Source: an uncultured bacterium (GTDB taxonomy: Bacteria; Bacillota; Clostridia; Oscillospirales; Oscillospiraceae). Taken from it: a DNA stretch of 45,881 nucleotides. Within the stretch, counting starts at the first letter, position 1. Every line of letters begins with the position of its first letter. The notes beneath the pieces are model-generated. The model searched no databases. It saw only the letters and a list, made by a program, of their open reading frames with translations, and was not told where the DNA came from. Shown piece by piece: positions 16,543-23,900 of this stretch. The stretch is from contig CAOKLO010000026.1 of the NCBI GenBank assembly GCA_948469375.1, positions 1 to 45,881 on the forward strand. The letters run 5' to 3'. The position numbers were made by a program, and so were the translations under genes.

Positions 16543-17196
16543 TTAAAAAATCGTCATTCCGCCGTCGTACCGTCTGCTGTCCCGGCGTACGGCCCGGTCC
16601 AGCTCATCCACGGTGAGGGCGGCCGTCCGCCCCGGCTCCTCCGCTCGGACGGCCCGTCCCGCCTGCTCCACCGGCGCGGCCTGAACTGCGGAATGTCCAG
16701 CCTGGACGGTCTGCCGGTACAGTCCCTCCAGCCCCCGTTCCGCCGCCGTCAGCGGGCGCACCGCCGCGTCCAGCTCCGCCGTCTCTGCCCGGTCCCGCCG
16801 CACACGCAGCACCGCCGGCTCCACATCCCCGATCCCCGGCCTTCTCAGCACCACAGCCCCATTGGCCCCCATCACAGCCTCCGTCAACCCGTCCAGCCAG
16901 AACGCCCCTTCCACAGCAGCGTCCCGCTCAGCCATGCCGCCATCCGTTTTCAAATTCTCTTCCCATCTCTCCGTCCCGTCCGCCACTATCTCCGGCTGCC
17001 GCTCCAGCCCCCCGGCCGCCGCCGAAACACCTTCCGCCGCTGGACTCTCCATTTCCTTTTCATCCTCCAGCACGCTTCCCATTTCCACATCCAAAACGGG
17101 CGGAGCGGAGACCTCCGCCCCCAATCTCAGCGTCACGTCCTCCTGCTCTTCCTCCTCTTCCAGCAGCGCCAGCAGCTCCTCCAGCCGGTCAACCAA
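16543..17196 (-). CDS. Small protein in the tape-measure position, function unknown
   Basis: A 217-residue acidic protein starting with TTG at 17196, overlapping the chaperone stop by 8 bases. The N-terminus is a Glu-rich helix (RLEELLALLEEEEEQ). The middle is low in complexity (Ala, Glu, Pro, Arg) with no membrane segment, no long heptad and no peptidase motif. The C-terminus has a more ordered LTVDELDRAVRRDSRRYDGG. Its place between tail chaperone and LysM gene is that of the tape-measure protein (XkdO in PBSX exceeds 1000 residues). It may be an extremely short tape measure, which by the usual 1.5 angstroms per residue would mean a tail of roughly 30 nm. It may instead be a hub accessory in a particle with no true tape measure. 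Confidence 0.6.
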   Translation of the reverse strand: MVDRLEELLALLEEEEEQEDVTLRLGAEVSAPPVLDVEMGSVLEDEKEMESPAAEGVSAAAGGLERQPEIVADGTERWEENLKTDGGMAERDAAVEGAFWLDGLTEAVMGANGAVVLRRPGIGDVEPAVLRVRRDRAETAELDAAVRPLTAAERGLEGLYRQTVQAGHSAVQAAPVEQAGRAVRAEEPGRTAALTVDELDRAVRRDSRRYDGGMTIF

Positions 17197-17808
17197 CGTC
17201 CCCGCCCCCCTTCAACTCCCGATACCTATTCCAATCAAATCCGGCGTTGACCGCCCAGCTTCCCTTGGGCGCGCCGCACACCGGGCAGGGCTCCTGCTCC
17301 GCCCTGGCCCGGCACTCGGGACAAAGCCGCGCCAGTTCCTCCTCCTGGTCCAGCGCCAGATTCAGCGCGCACCACAGGTAATCCCGGTCGGTCATCCTTT
17401 TCGCCCGGTCCTCCGTGGGCAGAGCGCCAAACAAGCGGAGCACGCGCCATTGAAGGCGCTCATAACGCGCGTGCTCCAGGCTTTTTTTCGTCTGGAAATC
17501 TCCCGCTCCCCGTCCAGGGCGGAGGGATTGCACTCCCGGTTGAATTCCGCCCACCGGTCCGCCAGCCCCGCGATATCCTCCACCCGCAAGGCGTCCAATA
17601 CCGCCCGTCCACCGTCAAACACCGCTTCACCGTTCCGCTCCAGGGCCCGGGCAATGAGGCACGCATTCCGGCACAGCGCCCGCTCCCGGCCATCCTCCGC
17701 CAGGGAATCGCCCTCCCGTCGGGCCTCCAGCACCTCCCAGGCGGACAGCAGCCGCAGCTCCCCCTCATCCACCTTTATCCGGTCGGGCCCAATCCAAAAC
17801 CCGTCCAT
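17189..17808 (-). CDS. Tail assembly chaperone, made in two forms by an apparent -1 frameshift
   Basis: The zero-frame product (17808-17392, 138 residues) fits the XkdN/gpG-type chaperone. At 17488-17482 the message reads A_AAA_AAA_G in the zero frame, a classic slippery heptamer. A -1 slip gives a fusion of 109 + 97 = 206 residues ending at 17189. The extra C-terminal part (SLEHARYERLQWRVLRLFGA, TDRDYLWCALNLALDQEE) looks better conserved than the 29 residues made by the zero frame after the site. It also carries a CPEC-CPVC zinc ribbon. This is the gpG/gpGT logic of tail chaperones that load the tape measure and tube. Frame continuity supports this; I did not identify a downstream stimulatory structure. 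Confidence 0.75.
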
Positions 17809-18222
17809 TTACGCCGCCGTCTCCATCCGGTGCCCGGCCACCAGGGTCAGCTTCTCCACCACCATCTTTCCCAGCTGAGCGTCCTCCTGAATATCGCCCC
17901 ATTGACAGTTGGAGTAGATGACCTTCCGGTCCGGCTTGCAGATGACCAGGGAGAAATCCTTCATCTTGTAAAAATCCAGCCCGTCGGCAATGGCCTGATC
18001 GGTGGCATACAGCCTGGTCAGCTGAATGACATAATTTTGCGGTCCCTGCACCGTAGCCACCGGCTCCTCCTCCCCGAAGGCCTCCACCGAATAGGAGGTC
18101 CTGGTGGTCTTACAGTTGTAGCTCTGCACCACCGCCACCTTCTGCCCGTCCATCTCCAGCCAGATATCGGAGCTGGTGGGAAAGCCCGCCGCACTTAGCC
18201 CCGCGTTGATACTCGAACTCAT
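17809..18222 (-). CDS. Tail tube protein (XkdM-like)
   Basis: A 137-residue tube protein; it forms the stacked inner tube pushed through the target envelope. Family patterns are SDIWLEMDGQKVAVVQSYN near the start and a central GPQNYVIQLTRLYATD. DFYKMKDFSLVICKPDRKVI and DAQLGKMVVEKLTLVAGHR follow. The ATG at 18222 follows AAGGAGG and sits 12 bases after the sheath stop; the open frame further upstream overlaps the sheath gene and is not used. Confidence 0.9.
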   Translation of the reverse strand: MSSSINAGLSAAGFPTSSDIWLEMDGQKVAVVQSYNCKTTRTSYSVEAFGEEEPVATVQGPQNYVIQLTRLYATDQAIADGLDFYKMKDFSLVICKPDRKVIYSNCQWGDIQEDAQLGKMVVEKLTLVAGHRMETAA

Positions 18223-18233
18223 AAGCAGCCTCC

Positions 18234-19268
18234 TTAAACCGTAATGTGGGCGGACAGCCACACCTGATTCAACCCATGGGCCACCGTAAAGGCGAACTCC
18301 ACCAGGCACACCGTGGGGTCGCTGTCCAGCGCGGACACCGTCACGTCCTCATAGCCGTCGATAATCTCCCGGCTCACCCGCTTCTCCAGCTCCAACACCG
18401 TCTGGGACCGGATGGCTCCCCGGCTCTGCACGGTGTTCTTGGCCCTGCTGAACTTGGCCCGCAGCGCGTTCCGGATTCCGGGGATCACCTCATCCACCAC
18501 CAAAACGGTGGTCAGCTCCCGCCAGGTGGTATCCAACACCCCGCCGGTTTTGGTCCGGGTGGTCACGCCCCGCACCACATAGCAGCTCCCCGCCAGGGTC
18601 TCCAGCGGCGTCACACCCCCCTGCACCAGCAGATCGATGTCCCCGTCGTCATAGCCGCACTCCAGCCCTTCCAGCCCGTACAGCTGTGCGCCGCCCAGGG
18701 GAAGCGCCGGGTCGCTGTTTCCCGCGACGGCGCCCGCCGCCGCCGCGGCGCACATGGCCCCGCCGGACCCGTCGCCCGCGCCGGGGGCCACCAGCACCAC
18801 CCGTTCGCAGTTCAGCTGGGCGGCCCTCTGAGTCAGCTGCTCCACCGTCTCACCGGCCTTGCCGCCCACCACGGCGATCCGCTCCCGCCGTGCGGCAGAG
18901 CACTCCTGTACCGCCGCCTTCAGCGCCTGCTGCACGCTCAGCTCGGCGCTGTCACACACCACCACGCTCACGTCCTCAATGGCCGCCGCCGCCGCAAACG
19001 CCGCCGCGTAGTCCTCTCCGGCCGGAATCCCGTACACCACCCCGGCCCCATTGCGGATGGCCAGCTGCGCCATCCGGCTGAGCACACAGTCGCCCACATC
19101 CGCCGCCGCCTTGCTGTAGCTGGTCCACTGATAGCTTTTCTCTGCATCCGTCCGCTCCGCAGCCGCCACCACGGCCACGCTGCCGCCGCCCGCAGCCGCC
19201 GCCGTCAGGCTGGATGTCTCATAGGAGGAATACACCCCCGGCCTCTCATGCTTGGTCACCGCGTTCAT
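18234..19268 (-). CDS. Contractile tail sheath protein (XkdK-like)
   Basis: A 344-residue sheath subunit whose contraction drives the tube. It starts RPGVYSSYE-like (the conserved RPGVY opening), has an Ala/Gly-rich central domain and a C-terminal domain with WRELTTVLVVDEVIPGIRNA (donor and acceptor strands of the sheath mesh) and ALDSDPTVCLVEFAFTVAHG. It is shorter than PBSX XkdK (about 466 residues), so an outer decorative domain is likely missing. Presence of a sheath proves the contractile (myovirus) type. Confidence 0.92.
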   Translation of the reverse strand: MNAVTKHERPGVYSSYETSSLTAAAAGGGSVAVVAAAERTDAEKSYQWTSYSKAAADVGDCVLSRMAQLAIRNGAGVVYGIPAGEDYAAAFAAAAAIEDVSVVVCDSAELSVQQALKAAVQECSAARRERIAVVGGKAGETVEQLTQRAAQLNCERVVLVAPGAGDGSGGAMCAAAAAGAVAGNSDPALPLGGAQLYGLEGLECGYDDGDIDLLVQGGVTPLETLAGSCYVVRGVTTRTKTGGVLDTTWRELTTVLVVDEVIPGIRNALRAKFSRAKNTVQSRGAIRSQTVLELEKRVSREIIDGYEDVTVSALDSDPTVCLVEFAFTVAHGLNQVWLSAHITV

Positions 19269-19765
19269 TTCATTCTCCCCTTTACCTCAAAGTCCACAAA
19301 GGCCCCGCCGTCATCCATCCGAGCCACCAGCCAGGCCCTGCACCGGCAGCTGACCGTCTCCCGGTACAGCCCCTCTTTTCCCAGGAACTCCACCCGGCCA
19401 GCCTGCACCTCCAGCGCAGCCAGCCCCGCCGCGCCCCGGCACACCAGGCACTCGGTCACGGCCTCCGCCGTGCTCTGGCACATACTCTCTCCCCCGTCTC
19501 TGGGCGCGAACACATCCAGCGCCAGCGTCAGCTCCACCTCCCGCCCATAGAGCTCCCGCTCCACGCCGGACCCAGAGTCCTTTATAACGCCCAAATAGTC
19601 CTGAAATCCACCCTGCGTACACACCACCCGGCTGAGGGAGACGGCGGCCACCGCCTCCCTCCACCGGTTGGCCCGGACGCTCTCCATGGCGGCGACAGCG
19701 TTCAGCCCGTTCTCCCGCAGCTGCTCCACCACGCGCTCCCGCCACCCATTCAGCGCCCCGTTCAC
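19265..19765 (-). CDS. Tail terminator/completion protein
   Basis: A 166-residue protein just upstream of the sheath, the place of the neck-tail terminator in PBSX-type clusters. It begins with an amphipathic helix (LNGWRERVVEQLRENGLNAV) and continues with beta strands (RELYGREVELTLALDVFAPR) ending KEGLYRETVSCRCRAWLV, consistent with a terminator fold that caps the tube. Sequence identity to a named family is not visible to me, so the call rests mainly on order and general pattern. It overlaps both neighbours by 4 bases. Confidence 0.65.
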   Translation of the reverse strand: MNGALNGWRERVVEQLRENGLNAVAAMESVRANRWREAVAAVSLSRVVCTQGGFQDYLGVIKDSGSGVERELYGREVELTLALDVFAPRDGGESMCQSTAEAVTECLVCRGAAGLAALEVQAGRVEFLGKEGLYRETVSCRCRAWLVARMDDGGAFVDFEVKGRMK

Positions 19766-20097
19766 GGCGCATCCTCACCGCAGGGCCGCAATGCCAGCCA
19801 CAGGTGTGTGACCTGTCCGCCCACCCAGATGGGCCGCACCGTCATCACCTCATAGCGCCGGCCGCCCCAGCTGAGCCAGCCTCCCGGCCCCAGCTCGTCC
19901 AAGGGCAGCCCCGGCTCCGCCAGTCCCAAAAATCGGTCCTGGGAATAGCTCCCCAGCGCCCCGGCGGTATACTGCCAGTCCGCCTGCGTCATGGGCTGGA
20001 CGATGGCTATACCCCGTCCGGCCTCCTTGCCGTCCTCCCGGCAGCACACCATCTCCTGCCCATAGGTCTTGATCACCCATTCAAACGCCTCAATCAA
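19762..20097 (-). CDS. Head-closure (stopper) protein, XkdH/gp16-like
   Basis: A 111-residue, mostly beta protein. The segment RFLGLAEPGLPLDELGPGGW and then WGGRRYEVMTVRPIWVGG matches small head-tail joining proteins that plug the capsid channel after packaging. The TTG at 20097 overlaps the TGA of the gene before (TTGA), following GGGGGG(T)GA; the same frame is open for 90 codons more upstream but with alanine/glycine shadow composition. The gene lies between adaptor and terminator genes, the normal connector order. Confidence 0.68.
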   Translation of the reverse strand: MIEAFEWVIKTYGQEMVCCREDGKEAGRGIAIVQPMTQADWQYTAGALGSYSQDRFLGLAEPGLPLDELGPGGWLSWGGRRYEVMTVRPIWVGGQVTHLWLALRPCGEDAP

Positions 20098-20447
20098 CCG
20101 CTCACCCCCCGAAACACAAATCCTTCCTCCCGCAAAAAGGGCCTCATCAGCTCCAGGGCCTTCTGGGACAGCCTTCCGCCACTCCCCTCCGGCCCCTCCC
20201 TGCGCACCGAGATATCTCCCGCCGTCAGCGAGGTGATTCCCTCCAGCCCCCGGCTTCCCCGCACCCAGTCCATGACCAGCCACGCCGCCGCCAGCGGATA
20301 GGCCCCATCGCAGTCCTCCGCCGTCAGGCCGTCCCGCAGCCGCCGGTCCAGCGTCCGGCAGGCCGTGGCGCACAGCGTCCGAAGCAGCTCCTCTTCCTGC
20401 CCCGCGCCGCCCAGGGCCTGCACCAGCTCCAATACCTGTTCCGTCAT
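20094..20447 (-). CDS. Head-tail adaptor protein (gp6-like)
   Basis: A 117-residue, mainly helical protein (ELVQALGGAGQEEELLRTLC, RRLRDGLTAEDCDGAYPLAA) typical of the small adaptors that dock under the portal. The helix pattern and AAAWLVMDWVRG segment resemble the phage gp6/XkdH-neighbour DNA-packaging/connector family. ATG at 20447 lies 11 bases past the stop of the protease gene. Confidence 0.68.
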   Translation of the reverse strand: MTEQVLELVQALGGAGQEEELLRTLCATACRTLDRRLRDGLTAEDCDGAYPLAAAWLVMDWVRGSRGLEGITSLTAGDISVRREGPEGSGGRLSQKALELMRPFLREEGFVFRGVSG

Positions 20448-20457
20448 GCCCGCGCTC

Positions 20458-21327
20458 CTAAATGAGGAAGGCCCCGTCGGCAATCTCCCGCGGCACAGCA
20501 TCCTTGCCGTAGCTCAGCTGTACCTGCGGCCCCAGCAGCCGGTCCGCCTTCTCCCGGTACACCTTGATCAACCCCAGCAGCTCCTCCTCGTCCAGCTTCC
20601 CAGCCACTTTCTCCAGCAGCGCATGGCCCGCCTCCGGCTCGGCGATCCCCGCCAGCCGCACCATCTCATGCCGCAGGCTTTTGAGGTACTTGCGCCCCAG
20701 CCGGGCCTCATCCTCCAGCCTTCTGCCCGCGCTTTTGATGACCCCGGCCCTTCTCTGGGCGGGCACCGCCACAAAGGACCACTCGTAGGCGTCCGCAGCC
20801 CCGGTGAGCACCCCATGGCACACCTGCCCGCCGTACTCCTCCCCCTTCTCATGGGGGCACTCCTCCAGCGGCCGGCCGCAAACGGAGCAGATCACCTGCT
20901 TCACCTCGCACCCCACGCTGACCTCCCGCTTGATTCCGCCGTCGATTTCAGCAATCAGGGAGGCATTCTCCTCGGTGCGCATCATATAGGCCCACCCCTT
21001 CAAAAAGCGGCAGGGCCTTCCATCGGCGGTGAGCGTCCCATCGCCGCCCACCACCTCGGCGCGGTAAATCCGGGCCGTCTGCCCCCGTGCCGACCACTGG
21101 TGGTCAAACACCCCGGACACCCCCACAAACATGGTTGCCAGCTCATCCAGCGTGCCGTCGTCAAACCGCTCAAAATCCCGGTCAATGTCATTGTCGCACA
21201 GCCGCAGCGCAAAGGTATACACCTCATCCGCCTCCAGCTCCCGCCGCGCCAGCGCGTTAATCAGGGCCAGCTCCGACTCATCCGGCGCTCCGATGCCCTT
21301 CACCACCGCGTCTTTACAGATTTCCAT
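20458..21327 (-). CDS. Prohead protease/scaffold (XkdF-like)
   Basis: A 289-residue protein of the XkdF-type prohead serine protease family, which processes or scaffolds the capsid. The likely catalytic region shows DHQW with His76 and the YEWSFVAVPA strand with Ser184. A zinc-knuckle stretch, ICSVCGRPLEECPHEKG with a later GQVCHG, is known in this family. The C-terminal third is a charged helix (RRLEDEARLGRKYLKSLRHE) and may serve as scaffold. The ATG at 21327 lies 7 bases from AAGGAG and overlaps the portal stop; an ATG at 21333 is too close to that site. The gene follows the portal, but unusually it comes after the capsid. Confidence 0.82.
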   Translation of the reverse strand: MEICKDAVVKGIGAPDESELALINALARRELEADEVYTFALRLCDNDIDRDFERFDDGTLDELATMFVGVSGVFDHQWSARGQTARIYRAEVVGGDGTLTADGRPCRFLKGWAYMMRTEENASLIAEIDGGIKREVSVGCEVKQVICSVCGRPLEECPHEKGEEYGGQVCHGVLTGAADAYEWSFVAVPAQRRAGVIKSAGRRLEDEARLGRKYLKSLRHEMVRLAGIAEPEAGHALLEKVAGKLDEEELLGLIKVYREKADRLLGPQVQLSYGKDAVPREIADGAFLI

Positions 21328-22462
21328 TCCCATTCTCCTTCTCCACAGCCCCGGCCTGGGCCCGGTACAGCGCCGCCCTGGCTTCCGACTCCTCGTCCTG
21401 AAGGTTGACGTCCAGCCAGTCCACGCGCACCCGCTCGTCAAACCCCCGCAGCCGCAGCCAGACCTCGCAGATCCGCTCCACCACCGGTTCCAGCCCCCGC
21501 CGGACGGCGGCAATCTCACTGGTCAGAATATCGGCCTGCTGACTGCTCATCCGCTCGGTGGACGACCAGCTCAGCCCCAGCAAAAAGGGCGGAATCCCCG
21601 TCTTTGCCACCAGCTGCTCCAGAATCTGCCGCACGGGCACCTCGCTGTCCAAAATCTGGTTGTCCGCCCCGATGGTCCGAATCTCCACATCTCCGGCGGC
21701 CACAAAATCCCGCACGGCTCCGTCCCGGCCCGCCTGCATAGCGGCGGACCACTCCCGGGCCACCTGCCCGCACCGCTCCTGGACCGGCATCCCGTCCTCA
21801 CCCTTGCACACCACGGCGAAGCGCACATTGCCCATCCGCTCCCAGTTCTTCCCCATGGCCTCAAAGATTTTCACCAAAATTTCCACCAGGAACGGCATAG
21901 ACCGCAGCATGGAAACCCCATAAGGCGCTCCCACCTCCGGCTGAAAGGGGGTAAACAGCAGCAGCTCCTGCCGCTCCAGCTTCCGGACGGTCCCATCGCC
22001 GTCCCGGACGCACAGGGCAAAGTCCAGCGGACTGTCCCCCTCTTTGATCTCCACCCGGCTTACATCCCCGCACAGCACTGCGGCTACGCCGCGCCCATCC
22101 CGGGCGGGGACGATCTCGCCCACTGCCCGGCCGCATACAATCATGGAGTCCAGATATTGATCCAGAAAGGCCTGAATCCCTCTCTGTCCCCGTCCCACGG
22201 GCACCGTGCGCAGAAACCGCTCCAGCTCCTCCTGGGCCGCCTCATCCCGACAGGTCACCGTCACTCCGCCGCACAGCCGCACCAGCTTGTAGATGGCGGC
22301 GTCCACCACCGGCACCGCCTCTCGGATCACCCGGTACAGCTCAATCTCCCCATGGCTCAGCGGCACATACCCGGCGATCTGCGCGAAGGGGTGCTGGCCC
22401 GCGTCCCGAAGCTGGGCGGCGGCCGCAGGCGCTCCGCCCGTTCTTCGTCTTTTCCCGCCCAT
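21314..22462 (-). CDS. Portal protein
   Basis: A 382-residue portal, the 12-mer ring through which DNA enters the capsid. Family features are VIREAVPVVDAAIYKLVRLC near the start, the wing ELLLFTPFQPEVGAPYGVSM (the conserved PYG), KTGIPPFLLGLSWSSTERMS (the PPFLLG motif of SPP1/PBSX-like portals) and the long C-terminal helix ADILTSEIAAVRRGLEPVVE. It starts at the stop of the capsid gene with a short overlap. Length is at the low end for portals (usually 400-550), in line with the general economy of the cluster. Confidence 0.9.
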   Translation of the reverse strand: MGGKRRRTGGAPAAAAQLRDAGQHPFAQIAGYVPLSHGEIELYRVIREAVPVVDAAIYKLVRLCGGVTVTCRDEAAQEELERFLRTVPVGRGQRGIQAFLDQYLDSMIVCGRAVGEIVPARDGRGVAAVLCGDVSRVEIKEGDSPLDFALCVRDGDGTVRKLERQELLLFTPFQPEVGAPYGVSMLRSMPFLVEILVKIFEAMGKNWERMGNVRFAVVCKGEDGMPVQERCGQVAREWSAAMQAGRDGAVRDFVAAGDVEIRTIGADNQILDSEVPVRQILEQLVAKTGIPPFLLGLSWSSTERMSSQQADILTSEIAAVRRGLEPVVERICEVWLRLRGFDERVRVDWLDVNLQDEESEARAALYRAQAGAVEKENGNGNL

Positions 22463-23472
22463 CAGACGGTCAGCACCCGGCTGGCGTCCTCAAAGATCTT
22501 GGCATAGCCTGAAATGGTGGTAATCGCGGCCCGCTCCAGCTGCCGGTCAATAATCTTGTCGTACTCCACCATCACGTCGCCGGCCTTGACCATCTCCAGC
22601 GCATAATTCCGGTCCAGCCCGATGATCTTGCCCGCCGGCACTGCAGAGGTGCGCAGCACCTTGGCCCCCATGGGCGTAATCAGCCTTCCGGTGCCATGGA
22701 AATCCAGCCCCGCCGCAGCGTCCTGCATCTGTCTCATTCCCAGCAGCTTGGGCATGGTATCGGTTCCCACCAGCAGCGTATTGAGCTGATAGGGCTCAAA
22801 GCTGTTCCAAAAGGCCAGCAAATCCTCATAGCTCAGCTGCCCTGCGGTCTCAACCCCGATTTCCCGGGCGGCGTTGCCGTTGCCGTCGCCGTTCAAAATG
22901 ACCTGAATGGCGTCCTCCAAATGCATCCGCCCGATTTGCGCGCCGATCTGGCGCAAAGTGACGGAAAACAGGTCCAGGCGCTGGAACCGGATGGCCTCAT
23001 AGGAGGCCACCAGCATCCGCCCCCGCTTATGCAGCTTCACCAGGCTGTCCCGCGTGCGCACGGTGGTCTGCGGAATGGCCGCTCCCTCGGCCACCTGCTT
23101 GAGCTCCTTCTCATCCTCCGGCACGGAGGTAATGGACCGGTAATCCATCCCCTCGATCAGCGTCTCCGTGGCGGTGATATCCGGCAGGATATTGGCCTCC
23201 TCCATGCCCACCTTCACCGCCCGGGCGATGTACTCCGGAAACAGCACCGCCGACTGGCTGGTGGAGAAAAATTTGTCCACCAAATCGGACCCCGCGCCCT
23301 TCACCCGGATATCGAACCGCTTCAGCTGCCTCTGATAGGCGTCCAGCCCTTCCAACGCGGTGCCCCGGTACTGCTCACTGGGGTCATGCTTTTCCAGCAC
23401 CTGAGTAAAGGACCTGCCCGCCTCATGGTACATACCCTTTTCCAGCTTCAAATTGTCAAATCTCTGCGCCAT
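22462..23472 (-). CDS. Major capsid protein (XkdG-like, HK97 fold)
   Basis: A 336-residue capsid protein. Seen are an N-terminal arm (ALEGLDAYQRQLKRFDIRVK), the E-loop region SQSAVLFPEYIARAVKVGME, the KHGRMLVASYEAIRFQRLDL-type spine helix in RGRMLVASYEAIRFQR, and a C-terminal PAGKIIGLDRNYALEMVKAG typical of XkdG. The ATG at 23472 follows GGAGGAG at 6 bases; a TTG at 23499 overlapping the previous stop is less likely. The unusual point is order: in PBSX and most tailed phages the capsid follows portal and protease, here it precedes both. Confidence 0.9.
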   Translation of the reverse strand: MAQRFDNLKLEKGMYHEAGRSFTQVLEKHDPSEQYRGTALEGLDAYQRQLKRFDIRVKGAGSDLVDKFFSTSQSAVLFPEYIARAVKVGMEEANILPDITATETLIEGMDYRSITSVPEDEKELKQVAEGAAIPQTTVRTRDSLVKLHKRGRMLVASYEAIRFQRLDLFSVTLRQIGAQIGRMHLEDAIQVILNGDGNGNAAREIGVETAGQLSYEDLLAFWNSFEPYQLNTLLVGTDTMPKLLGMRQMQDAAAGLDFHGTGRLITPMGAKVLRTSAVPAGKIIGLDRNYALEMVKAGDVMVEYDKIIDRQLERAAITTISGYAKIFEDASRVLTV

Positions 23473-23495
23473 ACCGCACTCCTCCCTTCTGTCTG

Positions 23496-23843
23496 TCAAA
23501 GCTTGATGACGGCGGTCTTTTCGCCCTCATCCACCGCCAGCACCAGGCATTTCAGCCCGCCCGCAGCGCACTTGACGCCGCCCGCGCCGTCACAGGCCAG
23601 CTCCTGCCACCCCGTCTCGGGCGCGCTCCCGGTGCAGCCCACCTTCACCGCGCCGCCGATCTGAACGGCGGCTGCGCCGCCCCGCACGCCGCTCAGCACC
23701 ACGCCGCAGGGCGCGGCGCCGTCCGAGCCCAGGCCCACTGTGCCGCTGTTGGTGAGCGTCACCGCCATACCCGGCCGAACGCCCTCTCCGTCCACCTGGA
23801 AGGTGGCGACCGCCTGACCGACGCCCTCAAAACAGATATCCAT
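23496..23843 (-). CDS. Capsid decoration-like protein
   Basis: A 115-residue, Gly/Val/Ala-rich, all-beta protein, just upstream of the capsid gene. Segments such as VGQAVATFQVDGEGVRPGMA and GCTGSAPETGWQELACDGAG, and an ending in KTAVIKL, look like the small trimeric decoration proteins (DUF2190/gpD-like) that stabilise filled heads. The call rests on composition and place. A decoration protein would be of use only to a head that expands on DNA packaging. Confidence 0.6.
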   Translation of the reverse strand: MDICFEGVGQAVATFQVDGEGVRPGMAVTLTNSGTVGLGSDGAAPCGVVLSGVRGGAAAVQIGGAVKVGCTGSAPETGWQELACDGAGGVKCAAGGLKCLVLAVDEGEKTAVIKL

Positions 23844-23900
23844 CTCACATTCTCCTCCCGCGATAAAATTTTTATAGAAATCCCTTCCGGGTATTTCTTC

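Noticed and set aside
17189-17554. Separate gene starting at 17554 after the chaperone
   Set aside because: It starts inside the zero-frame gene without a ribosome site, while a slippery heptamer joins the frames exactly; frameshifting is the simpler view.
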